Below the pieces are notes generated by a model. It saw only the letters and a program-made list of their open reading frames with translations. It was not told the DNA's origin and searched no databases. Source: Occultella glacieicola (GTDB taxonomy: Bacteria > Actinomycetota > Actinomycetes > Actinomycetales > Beutenbergiaceae). From it: DNA of 64,000 bases. Positions 34,686 through 46,000 of the stretch are shown one piece after another (positions within the stretch are counted from its first letter, which is position 1; every line of letters starts with the position of its first letter). Made by a program: the position numbers and the translations under genes. Where the stretch lies: contig NZ_SMNA01000006.1 of the NCBI RefSeq assembly GCF_004353825.1, positions 414,923-478,922 of the forward strand, written 5' to 3'.

Positions 34686-36302
34686 TCAGTAGCCGACGAC
34701 CCCCTCCGGCCAGCTGAGTTCGATCCCCTGCTGCACCAACGACTCCTGGAACCGCGCGAGGCGGGCGGGGTCCTTGTGGACCTCGCGGGGTTCGACGCCG
34801 TCCTCGATGCAGGTGGCCGCCAACGCTCCCGCGGCCTCGCCGATGTTCCACTCGACGGGGTGGAGTCGATAGCACCCGTTGGTGATGTGGGTGGTTCCGA
34901 TGTTCTTGTTCGCCGGGAGCAGGTTGCGCATCCGTTGCGGGATCAGGGCGCCCAGCGGGATCTGGAACGGACACGAGGGCACGTCGATGTAGTTGTCGCC
35001 GCCGGTCGAGGGGTGCAGGTCGATCCGGTACATCCCGATGCCGACCGAGTCGTGGAACCGTCGCGCGCCGGCACCGCCGCGCACGGCCATTGAGACGTCG
35101 TTCTCGGTCACCGTGGTCAGTGCTCTGATCCGGCGGGACTCCCGGTGGTAGGGAGCCTGGGCCAACCCGTCCACCGTGCCCATCACCTCGGGCCGCAACC
35201 GCAGGCCGGGCCACCCGGTGCCGCCGTCCGGCCGCGGGGCCTCGGTCTGGAGCCAGTACAGCATCGAGAGGCTCAACTGCCGGGCGTCCCGCAGCCGGGC
35301 GGCCGCCACGTCGGCTGGTTGGTTGACCACCGGGGCCTCGAAGTAGTCGATCGAGGGCCAGTTGACGAGCGTGATGTCGCTGTCGTAGAAGCCTGGTTCG
35401 AACAGCTTCCGGGCCGCGATCCGGCGATAGATCCACAGGTTCAGGTCACCGGGATCCTTGCTCTGGTCCGCGTCGATCGACAGCGGATCCTCGTCGGTGT
35501 TCGGCACGAACGTCCGCGGTGCCGCCTCGAGCGTGCGGGGATGCGGCGAGACCAGCCCGAGCAGTGGCCCCCACCAGAACTCGGGCGCGACCGCGCGCCA
35601 CTTCCGGTACTGCTCGGGCTCGTCGATCGTGTGGTCGCCGTCGACGTGATCGACAGCGAAGCACACGCTCAGCGCCTGCCAGTTGTCCGGCTGTGCCTCC
35701 TCGGGCGCACTGGGCTCGCCGGTCTCGTGCCGTGACTCGAAACCGGTGACGTACTCGGTGCCGGTGAGCGGGAGCAGGTCCCCGGTCTCGGTGGCGTCGA
35801 GCACGTACGCGGCGCCGATGCTCAACTCGTCCCCGCCGTCGAGGCGACGGACCCGGACCGAGGTGACGACGTCACCGTCGACCTCGGCGCCGATCGCGAC
35901 GGCGGGCTTGACCAGCTGCAACCTCCCGGCCGAGAGCCATGGCGCGAGCATGCCCGTGATCACCGCGGTGCCGACGCGCGGCTCCGAGCACAGTTTGGAC
36001 ACGGTGCCGGCGCCGGGGTTCAGCAGCGGCTCCCGGCGCGCGGCTTCGGTCAGCGGGAAATGCGCGCGGTAGTACGCCCGGATGCCGTCGCGCAACCGCC
36101 GGTACCGCCTGGTCGCGCCCATCTCCTCGATCCATGGGTGCTCGTCCACCGGGACACCCTGGGAGGTGAGCTGTCCGCCCAGCCAGTCGTACTCCTCGAC
36201 CAGGACCACCCGACGCCCCGCCTCGAGCGCGGCCAGCGTGGCGGCTACGCCACCCAGTCCGCCACCGACCACCAGGACGTCTGTCGCCAGATCCGCGTTC
36301 AC
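34686..36302 (-). CDS. FAD-dependent oxidoreductase (FAD_oxidored family)
   Basis: 538 aa. N-terminal FAD motif VLVVGGGLGGVAATLAALEA (about residues 9-28) then VEEYDWLGGQLTSQGVP, and TTHITNGCYRLHPVEWNIGE near the C-terminus, as in the PF12831-type oxidoreductases often found in polysaccharide or sugar-lactone operons. No signal peptide. GTG start overlaps the LacI stop (GTGA). Reaction unknown; probably oxidises a sugar-derived alcohol. Confidence 0.85.
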   Translation of the reverse strand: MNADLATDVLVVGGGLGGVAATLAALEAGRRVVLVEEYDWLGGQLTSQGVPVDEHPWIEEMGATRRYRRLRDGIRAYYRAHFPLTEAARREPLLNPGAGTVSKLCSEPRVGTAVITGMLAPWLSAGRLQLVKPAVAIGAEVDGDVVTSVRVRRLDGGDELSIGAAYVLDATETGDLLPLTGTEYVTGFESRHETGEPSAPEEAQPDNWQALSVCFAVDHVDGDHTIDEPEQYRKWRAVAPEFWWGPLLGLVSPHPRTLEAAPRTFVPNTDEDPLSIDADQSKDPGDLNLWIYRRIAARKLFEPGFYDSDITLVNWPSIDYFEAPVVNQPADVAAARLRDARQLSLSMLYWLQTEAPRPDGGTGWPGLRLRPEVMGTVDGLAQAPYHRESRRIRALTTVTENDVSMAVRGGAGARRFHDSVGIGMYRIDLHPSTGGDNYIDVPSCPFQIPLGALIPQRMRNLLPANKNIGTTHITNGCYRLHPVEWNIGEAAGALAATCIEDGVEPREVHKDPARLARFQESLVQQGIELSWPEGVVGY

Positions 36303-37324
36303 CGTGCCATCACCGTCTCCCCTTCGACGAACGTGCAGGGCAACAGCCGCTGCAGTTCGAGCTCGTCTCGTCCTTCGATCTGGGCCGCGAGCAACCGGAG
36401 CGCCTCCAGGCCCATCTGTTCGCGCGGGATCCGGAACCCGGTCCAGCGCTGCTCGTCGGCCAACGCCGTGGTGGGCTGACCCAGGAGTGCTAGCGACAGG
36501 TCCCGTGGGACGTCCAACCCGCGGGCGACGGCGCCGGCGCGGATCTCCGCGGCTCGATAGTCGGAGCCGAGGACCGCCGCGGTGGCCGCATGGCCGACGA
36601 TGAGGTCGATGGCCTCGTCCGCGGAGAACGCATCGCTGCTGAAGATCATCGGACGCAGCCCTGCCGCCGTCATCGCGTCCCGGTAACCCTCGTGGCGGTC
36701 GGTCGCCGACTCGCTCAGGCCGAGATCGCCGAGGAAGGCGATGCGTCGATGCCCGAGCGCCAGGAGATGCTCGACGACGTGGCGGGTCGAGTGTCGATAG
36801 TTCGCGCCCACATACGGGATGACGCGGTCGGCGGAGTCGCGCCGGCCGACGAACACGAACGGGAACCGCTGGGCCAGCATCGCCTCGGTGTCGTACCGGT
36901 CGTCATGGCGTCCGAGCAGGATGCACCCGTCGGTGATGGCGACCCGGTTCCAGCCGGTCTCCGAGAGCGTGCGATGCCCGGTGTTGCGGGAGGGCACGCT
37001 GGTGAACAGCATCAGGTCGAGGCCGAGTTCCTCGGCACCGGCCTCGATGCCCTCCAGGAACGGGGAGAAGAAGTCGGCACTGCCCTTGGGGAACACGGAC
37101 TCGTAGGTGAAGACCCCGACGATGTGGTTGCGGCCTCGGGCCAGACCCTGGGCGAACGGGTTGGCGGTGTAGCCGGTGCGCTGGATGGCGGCCAGGACCC
37201 GGCGCTTGGTCCCCTCACCCACGCGCACCTTCGTGTCGGGAGCACTGTTAAGAACGAGCGAGACCGTCGCCTGGCTCACGCCGGCGAGTCGCGCCACGTC
37301 GGCCTGCGTCACTCGCTGCGCCAC
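36299..37324 (-). CDS. LacI family transcriptional regulator heading the operon
   Basis: 341 aa. HTH VTQADVARLAGVSQATVSLV, hinge ANPFAQGLARGRNH, then a ligand domain (FVFVGRRDSADRVIPYVGAN, LALGHRRIAFLGDLG). Start is the GTG at 37324 with GGAGG 8 nt upstream; the GTG at 37333 would overlap that site. It is the first gene of a seven-gene operon and diverges from the propeller genes, with two copies of a TAAT(A/G)CGTATCA operator in the gap. Confidence 0.9.
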   Translation of the reverse strand: MAQRVTQADVARLAGVSQATVSLVLNSAPDTKVRVGEGTKRRVLAAIQRTGYTANPFAQGLARGRNHIVGVFTYESVFPKGSADFFSPFLEGIEAGAEELGLDLMLFTSVPSRNTGHRTLSETGWNRVAITDGCILLGRHDDRYDTEAMLAQRFPFVFVGRRDSADRVIPYVGANYRHSTRHVVEHLLALGHRRIAFLGDLGLSESATDRHEGYRDAMTAAGLRPMIFSSDAFSADEAIDLIVGHAATAAVLGSDYRAAEIRAGAVARGLDVPRDLSLALLGQPTTALADEQRWTGFRIPREQMGLEALRLLAAQIEGRDELELQRLLPCTFVEGETVMAR

Positions 37325-37342
37325 GCCGACCACCTCCGTTGG

Positions 37343-37354
37343 TAATGCGTATCA
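37343..37354. promoter_or_regulatory. LacI-type operator copy 1
   Basis: TAATGCGTATCA, a near-palindrome 19 bp before the LacI start. Differs at one base from the copy at 37532. Suited to repression of the LacI-headed operon. Confidence 0.5.
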
Positions 37355-37531
37355 GGACCCCGGGCCCAAGCTGATGCCGCAACCATGCCCGTGACGGTGG
37401 GTTACGGTCAAGCCCGTTTCTGCGTCGAACTGTAGACCGTGCAAGGCGTTATGCGCAACATCATGCGCTTCCCGGGCGTCCCGGGCGGTTCGTCACAGTT
37501 TCGTAACAGTGCCCACAAGGGTCCAGGCCGC

Positions 37532-37543
37532 TAATACGTATCA
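37532..37543. promoter_or_regulatory. LacI-type operator copy 2
   Basis: TAATACGTATCA, imperfect palindrome (arms TAATA / TATCA around CG), 71 bp before the propeller gene start and 189 bp from copy 1. The pair suggests that one LacI dimer or tetramer controls both divergent transcripts. Confidence 0.5.
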
Positions 37544-37613
37544 CGCCCTTCCCTAATACCCGATAACTCCATACGGTCCCCGTATCGAGACCTCGACATG
37601 GGAGTTGAGACTG

Positions 37614-39953
37614 ATGCGACGACACGCTCTGCGTGGACCGATCGGGGCCCTTGCCCTGGCCATGGCGATCGGTGGGATCGGCCTCACGGGCGGGTCATCA
37701 CCCGCTGCCGCCAATGTCACCGGGACGGACCTGGACGTGATCGAACTGGGACCGGCCATCGAAGCCGTCAACGTGCGCGCCGCCGCGTTCGGCGAACTGG
37801 CCGACGGCACCCCGGTGGCTTATGCGACGTCCAACGGCGAGCCGGTCACGTTCAACGTGATCGACCTCCGCACGGGCGAGTCGATCGAGAGCCATCAGGT
37901 CCCCGGCGAGTTCGTCGCCGGGTCTGTCGCACCGGCACCCGACGGCTCGGTGTACTTCAACACGAACGATCCGACGCCGGGCTCCCTGCACCGATACGTG
38001 CCCGGCGCCGGCGTCGAACTGATCGGCGAGCGCATCGCGGGTCAGGGCTGGCTCCGGGACATCGCCGTCGCCGAGGACGGGACCGCGTACATCTCCACCT
38101 ATCCGGACGCCAAACTGCTCGCCTACGACCCGGCGACCGGTGCGATCCGCGACTACGGGTCGGTCGCCGACGATGCGACCTACGGGTACGCCGTCGAGAT
38201 CGTCGGCGACGAGATCTGGGTCGGGACCGGCCCGGTGCCGCACCTGGTTGCCGTGGACCCGGTCACCGGCGACATGCGCGAGATCGAGCTGCCCGACCTG
38301 GACAACGTGAACTACGTGCTGCGGCTGGAGGAGCGCGGCGACCACGTGTTCGCCGGCCTGTCCCCCCGCGGCCGGTTCGACACGCTCGTGTACGACCTCG
38401 CGACACAGGAGTGGATCGACACGATCCCCGCGGTCGGCGCCGCCGGTACGACGGAGCCGGCGTCCACCGGACTCTCGTACTTCCTCAGCGGGGGCACGGC
38501 CCTGGCCTACGACGTCTCGACGGGTGCGGTCAGCGAGTTCGGGTTCAGCGATACCGACCTGGTCGAACGCCTGGCCGCGGCGAGCAACACCTACGGGATC
38601 GGTGTCGTCCGACTCGACGGCGTGGAGACCTTCGTCGCCCTCACCACCTCGGGCGAACTGCTCCGGTACCCACTGGCGAGCGCAGACGCGAGCTCGGTCC
38701 AGGCGGACATCCTGCCGTCGTCGGTGGACATCGTCGGCTTCGGTGTGGGGCCGGACGGCAACGTCTACTCGGGCGCGAAGATCGGGCCGGGGCTGATCGG
38801 CCGGATCCAGCAGGGCACCCACGAGCTCGAGGTGCTCTCGGGCCCGTCCCAGGCCGAGGGCTTCGGCTCCCACAACGGTCGGATCGTCATCGGCGACTAC
38901 TCGGGGGCCGGCGTCAACGTCGGGGACCTCGACGAGCCCTGGGAGTGGGGCACCAACCCCAGCCAGATCATCAAGTTGAACCGCGGGGAGCCCTACCACC
39001 AGGACCGGGTCTGGACGATCGCCTCCACCGGTGACCGGGTCGCCCTCGGGACGATCCCGGAACCCGGGTACAACGGCGGCAGCATCACCATGCTGGACAC
39101 CGAGACCGGGAAGTTCGAGGTCCACCGGGACGTGATCCCGGGCCAGAGCATCATCTCCCTCGTCCATCGCGACGGTCTGCTCTACGGCGGCACCTCGGTC
39201 CACGGTGGCTCCGGAACCACCCCGGTGGCGGACGAGGCGGAGTTGTTCATCTGGGACGTCGCCACCGAGGCGGTCGTCTGGCAGGGCAGCCCGGTGCCCG
39301 GCGCCGCCGTCGTCAACGGGCTGACCTGGACCCCGGACGGACACCTCTGGGGCCTCACCGAGGGCGGTGTCGTCTTCGAGTTCGATCCGCAGGCACGGGA
39401 GCTGGTCCGGTCCTCGCGCGTGATCGAGGAGCCCGGCAGCATCCATCCGTGGGGCAACCACTCCTCGCTGGTGTACGACCCGGCGCGCGGTGGCTTTCTC
39501 GGGACCGCCGGCTGGGACCTGTTCTTCCTCGACCACGAGACCCTGGCGCCGCAGTTCCTGCGCACCGACCGGGACACCCACCGAGTCGTCATGGCCGGCA
39601 ACGGCCACGTGTACTGCGTGGACACCACGGACGTGTGTGTGATCGAGGCACCCTCGGACGGCCCCACCGACCCCGCCGGGGCGGCGTCGGCACTTGCTAC
39701 CGCCCTGGCGGGTCACATCGAGGACGGCTCCGTCGCCGGCCCGCTGGCGCTCTGGCTCACTCACGCGGCCGAACGGGCGCAGTGGCATCTCGCAGCGGAC
39801 CGGGCTGCGGCCGCCATCCGCGCGCTGGACCGCTTCCTGCGGCACCTGGACCGGCCGGGGCGACCCGACACGCTCGACGAGGCGGCGTGCGCGGACCTGC
39901 GGGCGCGGACGAACGCCGTCATCCACCTGATCGAAACCGACGCCGGCACGTAG
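37614..39953 (+). CDS. Secreted beta-propeller protein with C-terminal FIMAH-like domain
   Basis: 779 aa from the ATG 9 nt after GGGAG. Signal peptide of about 34 residues ending SPAAA. Residues about 45-680 are a run of propeller-like blades (for example DGTAYISTYPDAKLLAYDPA, EIWVGTGPVPHLVAVDPVTG). The last 85 residues (ALATALAGHIEDGSVAGPLA ... ADRAAAAIRALDRFLRHLD) resemble a FIMAH helical module. Homologous to both halves of the next protein. Probably binds or acts on an extracellular polysaccharide; no catalytic residues recognised. Its position opposite the LacI operon suggests co-induction with the importer. Confidence 0.75.
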   Translation: MRRHALRGPIGALALAMAIGGIGLTGGSSPAAANVTGTDLDVIELGPAIEAVNVRAAAFGELADGTPVAYATSNGEPVTFNVIDLRTGESIESHQVPGEFVAGSVAPAPDGSVYFNTNDPTPGSLHRYVPGAGVELIGERIAGQGWLRDIAVAEDGTAYISTYPDAKLLAYDPATGAIRDYGSVADDATYGYAVEIVGDEIWVGTGPVPHLVAVDPVTGDMREIELPDLDNVNYVLRLEERGDHVFAGLSPRGRFDTLVYDLATQEWIDTIPAVGAAGTTEPASTGLSYFLSGGTALAYDVSTGAVSEFGFSDTDLVERLAAASNTYGIGVVRLDGVETFVALTTSGELLRYPLASADASSVQADILPSSVDIVGFGVGPDGNVYSGAKIGPGLIGRIQQGTHELEVLSGPSQAEGFGSHNGRIVIGDYSGAGVNVGDLDEPWEWGTNPSQIIKLNRGEPYHQDRVWTIASTGDRVALGTIPEPGYNGGSITMLDTETGKFEVHRDVIPGQSIISLVHRDGLLYGGTSVHGGSGTTPVADEAELFIWDVATEAVVWQGSPVPGAAVVNGLTWTPDGHLWGLTEGGVVFEFDPQARELVRSSRVIEEPGSIHPWGNHSSLVYDPARGGFLGTAGWDLFFLDHETLAPQFLRTDRDTHRVVMAGNGHVYCVDTTDVCVIEAPSDGPTDPAGAASALATALAGHIEDGSVAGPLALWLTHAAERAQWHLAADRAAAAIRALDRFLRHLDRPGRPDTLDEAACADLRARTNAVIHLIETDAGT

Positions 39954-40011
39954 ACCCGCGCACCGGCACCCCTCGACCCTCAGCCAATCGGACATGGAAG
40001 CGATACCAGAG

Positions 40012-43000
40012 ATGAAACGAAGGACACCGACCCACATCGCCCTGGTCGCGGTCGCGGCGCTCGTGGTGAGCGCCCTGCCCGCGGTGGGCAACACCGTCGA
40101 GAACGGCCACACGATCGAGGAGGTCGGGGCACCGATCACCGCGGTCAACATCCGGACCGCGGCCATGGGCGCAATGCCCGACGGCTCCCCGGTGGTCTAC
40201 GCCCCGACCTACGGGGAGCCGGCCCGACTGAGCGTCGTCAACGGTGAGACCGGCGAGTTGCTCTCGGTCCACGACCTCGGTGACAAGACCACCTCCAACT
40301 ACACCGGCGTGTCCCCGGACGGGTCCGCCTACGCGGCGGGCCAGACTCCCGGTGCCAACCTGTTCCGCTACGACCCGGCCACCGACGCGGTGACCGATCT
40401 CGGCGCGCCGGTGGCCGGCGAGACGAACATCTCGCGGCTGACGTCCTTCGCCGAGGACGGGACGCTGTACTCGGGGACGTTCCCGAGCGGGCACGTGTTC
40501 AGCTACCACCCGGAGCGGGGCTTCCACGACTTCGGACCGATCGCGGACGGCGAGCAGTACGCGCGGTCCACGGCATTCGACGGCGACCACACGCTGTACG
40601 TCGGCACCGGCACGAACGCCCGGCTGTTCGAGATGGATGTCACCACGGGTGAGCGTACGGAGATCCCCCTGCCCAGCGAGTATGCCGGGCAGCAGACCTA
40701 CGTCAACGAGATGTACTACCGGGACGGACTGCTGTTCGCGTTCCTCAGTCCCGCGTACGCCTACATCGTCTACGACACGTCCATCGGAGCGTGGCGGGAG
40801 TCGCTCACCGATGTCCAGGCGAGCCCGATCTCCGAGGTGGTCGACGGCCGCGTCTACTACGTCAACCGCACCCCCAACGACGTGTTCGGCTACGACCTCG
40901 CGACCGGCGGGGTCACCCGGGTCACCGAGCTCGACGCGATCTCCCTCAACACCAGCCGCGGCTTCGGCATCCTGGAGCTCGAGGATCCGCAGTGGCCCGG
41001 CACCACCCTGACCGGGATGGGCCTGACCGGACGCATGTGGCACTACAACCTGCAGACGCAGGAGTTCCGCTGGGTGCAGACCGAGGCCTCCGCAGGCGCC
41101 CTGAAGATCGCCGCCCTGGGCATGGCACCCGACAACCAGCTGTACGCCGCCGGCTTCCTGACGCCGAACACCATGGCCCGGATCGACGTCGACACGCTGG
41201 AGCACGAACCGCTCCCCGGCCCCTCCCAGTCCCAGTTCATCGGCACCGTCGAGGTCGAGGGTGCCGAGCCGAGCATGTACATCGGCGGGTACTCCGACGC
41301 CGGGGTGTGGCGCCACGACCACACCGCCCAGTGGGACTACCCGTACAACCCGATCAGCATCGCTCGCCTGGACTCCCACGACCAGGAGCGGGTGCTCGCG
41401 ATCGTCGAGGCCGGGGACCGCCTCGCCGTGGCGACCCTTGGCCCGAAGGGCACCCTGGGCGGACACCTGAGCATCGTCGACCCGGTCGACGGCACCATCC
41501 CCTACACCGACGAGCCCGTCCCGACCTACGCCGTCGCGTCGGTCCTGCACCGGGAGATCGACGGACGTGACGTTCTCATCGGCGGGACCACGAGCAACCA
41601 GCTCGGTGTGGAGCATCCCGATCCGGACGCGCGACTGTTCGTCTTCGACCTCGCGACGCTCACCACCGAGTACGTGACCGTCCCGCGGGCCGGTGCTTCG
41701 GCGATCAGCCAGATCCGCGAGCTCCCCGATGGGCGGATCTGGGCGGTCGCGAACGACTCGACCATCCTGGAGCTCGACGTCCGCCACGACGGCGCCGGGT
41801 ACACGATCGGGACGACCGAGGTGGCGTCGATCTTCGGTGAGCCGCGTGGCGCCGGCGACTGGGCCGGGGCCCGGCTGGGGCTGCTCGACGAGGACACCCT
41901 CGTCGGCAACGCCGGAGGCTGGGTGTACACCGTCCAGGTCGCGACCGGAGCGGTCGAACTGATCACCGAGGGCAGCGAGGCGACCCCGACCGGCGACGGG
42001 CGGTTCTTCTTCGCCCGGGACACCGTCGTGTTCCGGGGCACCCCACAGGGCTGGGTCGCGCCCGACCCGACGGACCCGACGGACCCGACGGAACCGACGG
42101 AACCGTACAACTACGCCCTCGCCGCGAACGGGGCCTCCGCCACCGCATCGAGCGCCCACGGTGAGTACGGCGCGGCGCAGACCATCGACGGCGACACCTC
42201 CAGCACGGCGAGCCGGTGGGTGAGTGCCGCTGGTGACGACGAGCCATGGCTGGAGGTCACCTTCGCCGAGGAGTCCCCGATCGACACGGTGAACCTGTAC
42301 CAGTACCTGAACTACGAGCTCGGTGACTACGACATCTCCGCGCAGGTCGACGGCCAGTGGGTCACGGTCGCGGAGGCACGTGGGAACGTCTCACCACGGA
42401 CGGTCCACGAGTTCGACGGCGTGCTCGCCACGGCGGTGCGGCTGGACGGCGTCTCGAGCTCGGACGGGCGGGTCCGGTTGTTCGAGCTCGAGGTGACCTG
42501 CCGGGCCGGCGGTCTCTGCGGTGGCGACGCACCGGAGTGCCCGGCCGCCCCCCCGGCCACCGGGGTGGCCGTGCGCAGCCTCGGGGTGCCGGTCACGGAG
42601 CTGCAGATGAACGTGTCCGCCACCGGGTACCTGCCGGACGGCCGACCGGTCCTCTATGTCCAGGGCGGCAGTCCGGGCAACGCGGTGCAGTTCGCCGTCA
42701 TCGACGCGCTGACCGGTGAGCAGCTGCGCCACCACGCGATCGAGGAGCTCAACGACTCGCTGTCGATGATCTCGACCCAGGACGGCTCGGTCTACATCCC
42801 CGGGTGGGGGCCGGAGGCACTGCTGTTCCGGTACGACGCCGCGACGGACACGATGACCAACCTCGGCCACGCCGTCGTGGGCGAGTCGCACATCACCCGG
42901 ATCGTCGAGGCCGAGGATGGCACGCTGTACGGCGGCACGTTCCCGAACGGGCATGTCTTCAGCTACGACCCGAGCACCGACGAGTTCACGGACTACGGTC

Positions 43001-46000
43001 AGGTCGACCCGACCGAGTACTACGCGCGAGCCGTCGCCTACGACGAGGCCGGGAACCTGTACGTCGGCACCGAGGGCACCGCCCGGGTGATCCGGCTGGA
43101 CCTGGACACCGGTGAGCGGACCGAGATCCCGCAGCCGCCGACGATGGCGCCGAACGACTACCGGATCAGCCTGATGGCCTGGCGCGACGGACTGCTCTTC
43201 GCATACTTCGGTGGTTCGCTCGAGTGGCACGTCTACGACCCCAGCGTCGGCGAGTGGGTCGCGCACCTGCCCCGCAGCGCACCGAGCATGCCGACCGAGG
43301 TCTCGGCCGACGGCAAGGTCTACTTCGCCAACACCGCTGAGAACCGGCTGTACTCCTTCGACGTCGCGACCCTCGAGCTCGCCGATGCCGGGTGGGACCG
43401 GGCCGTCAACTACTACCTCGGTGGCGGCGGCATGGGCCTCATCGAGCTCGGACACGAGGACTACCCGGGCGAGTCGATCGTCGGCATGGGCCGGCGCGGT
43501 GAGCTCTGGCGGTTCAACCTCGGGACCGGCACCGGTGCCGTGGATACCGACGCTCAGATGCCGATGACCCCGATCACGGTGCGGTCCTTCGGCAGCGGGA
43601 ACGACGGCGAGGTGTACGTGGGCCTGAGTTTCAACAACGGCAACCTGGTCACCTACGACCCCGACGCCGACGAACTGAACGTCCAGTCCGCTTCGTTGTC
43701 GGCGCAGGTGCATCAGTACCTGACCACGGACGAGGCGATCTACCTGGGCACCTACACCGGAGCGGTCCTGCGCCGCTACGACCCCGACCAGCCCCTCGGC
43801 AGCGGGAACCCGGGGGTGGTCTTCAGCCTCAACGACCACAACCAGGACCGGCTCTTCGGCCTCGCGGAGGCCGGTGACCGGATCGCCGCCGGCAGCCTCG
43901 GCAAGCGCGGTCACCCGAGCGGGCGACTGGTGTTCTTCACCCCGTCGACCGGCGAGGTCGAGGACTTCGGTGAGATCCTGCCCGGCCACCAGTTGATCTC
44001 GATGGCCGTGATCGGCGACACCCTCTACATCGGCACCTCGAACAACACCCCGGGCGCGGACCCGATCGTCGACGAGTCCGTGATCATCGCCTGGGACCTC
44101 ACCACGGACACCATCGCGTGGCAGTCCGCCCCGATCCCGGGGCTGTCCACGATCTCGGCGATGGTGCCCCGGGAGGACGGCCAGCTCTGGGCCCTGACCG
44201 GCGACGGCACCGTGTTCCGGTTCGACCCGCAGACCCGGCAGGTCGAGCAGTCCGTGGAGATCACCGGCGGGGGCAGCGGCAACCATGGCTACCCCAAGCT
44301 CTCGCTTGGCCCTGACGGGCTCCTCTACGGATCCACGGGCGGCGGGATCATCTTCTCGCTCGACCCGTGGACCGGCGCCTACGAGGTCCTCACGCACGGG
44401 AACTATGTGATGCCGCACTCCGACGGGCGGCTGTACTTCGCCCGAGGGTCCGAGGTCTTCCAGGCGACGTTGACCCGGGGCACCGAGCCCTGGGTCGTGA
44501 CCCCGGCTCCGGTCACCTTCGACGACCGGGACGGCACCGACGAGGACACGTTCACCGTTCCGGAGGCCACCGGTGTCGGCTACCGGGTGGACGGCCAGGT
44601 CATCGAACCCGGGATCCATCCCGGCTCGGGCGCGGTGACCGTGCGGGCCGTGGCCGCGGACTGCTACCAGCTGGCGGCGGGCTCGACGACCGAGTGGTCC
44701 CACGAGTTCGGCACCGGGGAGGGTGATCCCGACCCGGACCAACCGTACAACTACGCCCTCGCTTCCAACGGGGCGAGCGCCGAGAGTTCCAGCGAGCTCC
44801 GGGACTTCACCGCGTCGAACCTGATCGACGGCGACACCGACGCCGCCGACAGCCGGTGGGTGAGCGCGGCTGAGGACACCGATCCCTGGCTGGAGATCAC
44901 GTTCGCGCAGGAGTCGCCTATCGACACGGTGAGCACCTACCAGCAGCAGAACTACCAGCTGGATGACTACGACATCACGGCCCAGGTGGACGGGCAGTGG
45001 GTCACGGTCGCCGAGGTCCGTGGGAACGTGGAGATCGGCACCGTGCACCAGTTCGGCGGCGTCCGAGCGACCGCGCTGCGGTTCGAGGGGTTCACGAGCC
45101 CCGACGGCCGGGTGCGGATGTTCGAGGTCGAGGTGACCTGCCAGGTCAGCGATAGCTGCACCGATGACGGCGAGGCCGACCCGACCTCGACGACGCTGGC
45201 GATCACCGGGGACCCGGTCAGCGGTGCCGACCTCACCCTCACCAGCACCGTCGAACCCGCCGGGGCGGCCGGTGCCGTCACGTTCCTCGACGGCACCACC
45301 GAGTTGGCCACGGTCGACGTCGCCGACGGCGCGGCCTCCACCGTCGTGACGCTCGGCGCCGGCACTCACTCGCTGACGGCCGCCTTCACGTCCGCAACCG
45401 CGGACTGGGCGGCATCGGCCTCGGAGCCGGTCGCCGTCGAGGTATCCCGGTCCGCGGCGACGACCGGGGTCGACCTGTCCCGCCCCGCGGGCGGCTACGG
45501 AACGGCCACGACGGCGACGGTGACCGTCGCCGGGACGTCGGCTCCGCCGTCGGGCGTCGTGGAGATCCGCAACGGCGACGACGTGCTCGTCGGCGGCGAG
45601 CTGAGCGTGGACGGCCTCGTCGGCACCGCCGAGGTGGAGCTCCCGCGCGATCTGCCGGCCGGCCGGTACCAATTGACCGCGGTCTATCTCGGTGATGCCG
45701 AGGTGACGGACTCGACCAGCGCGGCAGTCGCGTACCGGGTGGTACCGGCGCGCCCCTCGGTGGACATCGACGCCCCGTCGATGGTGCGCCGCGGGGAGGC
45801 CCCCCAGGTCACGATCACCGTGCGTGGTGCCGACGGCGGGCCCGCCCCGACGGGCACGGTGACGATCACCTCCGGGTTCCGCGTCGTCGAGGTGGTGATG
45901 CTCGACGCCGACGGCCGCGCCAGCGTGGAACTGCCGCCGGTCTCGTTCCTGACCCTGGTGACGGCCACGTACGGAGGGGACCAGGGCTATCGCCCGGGCC

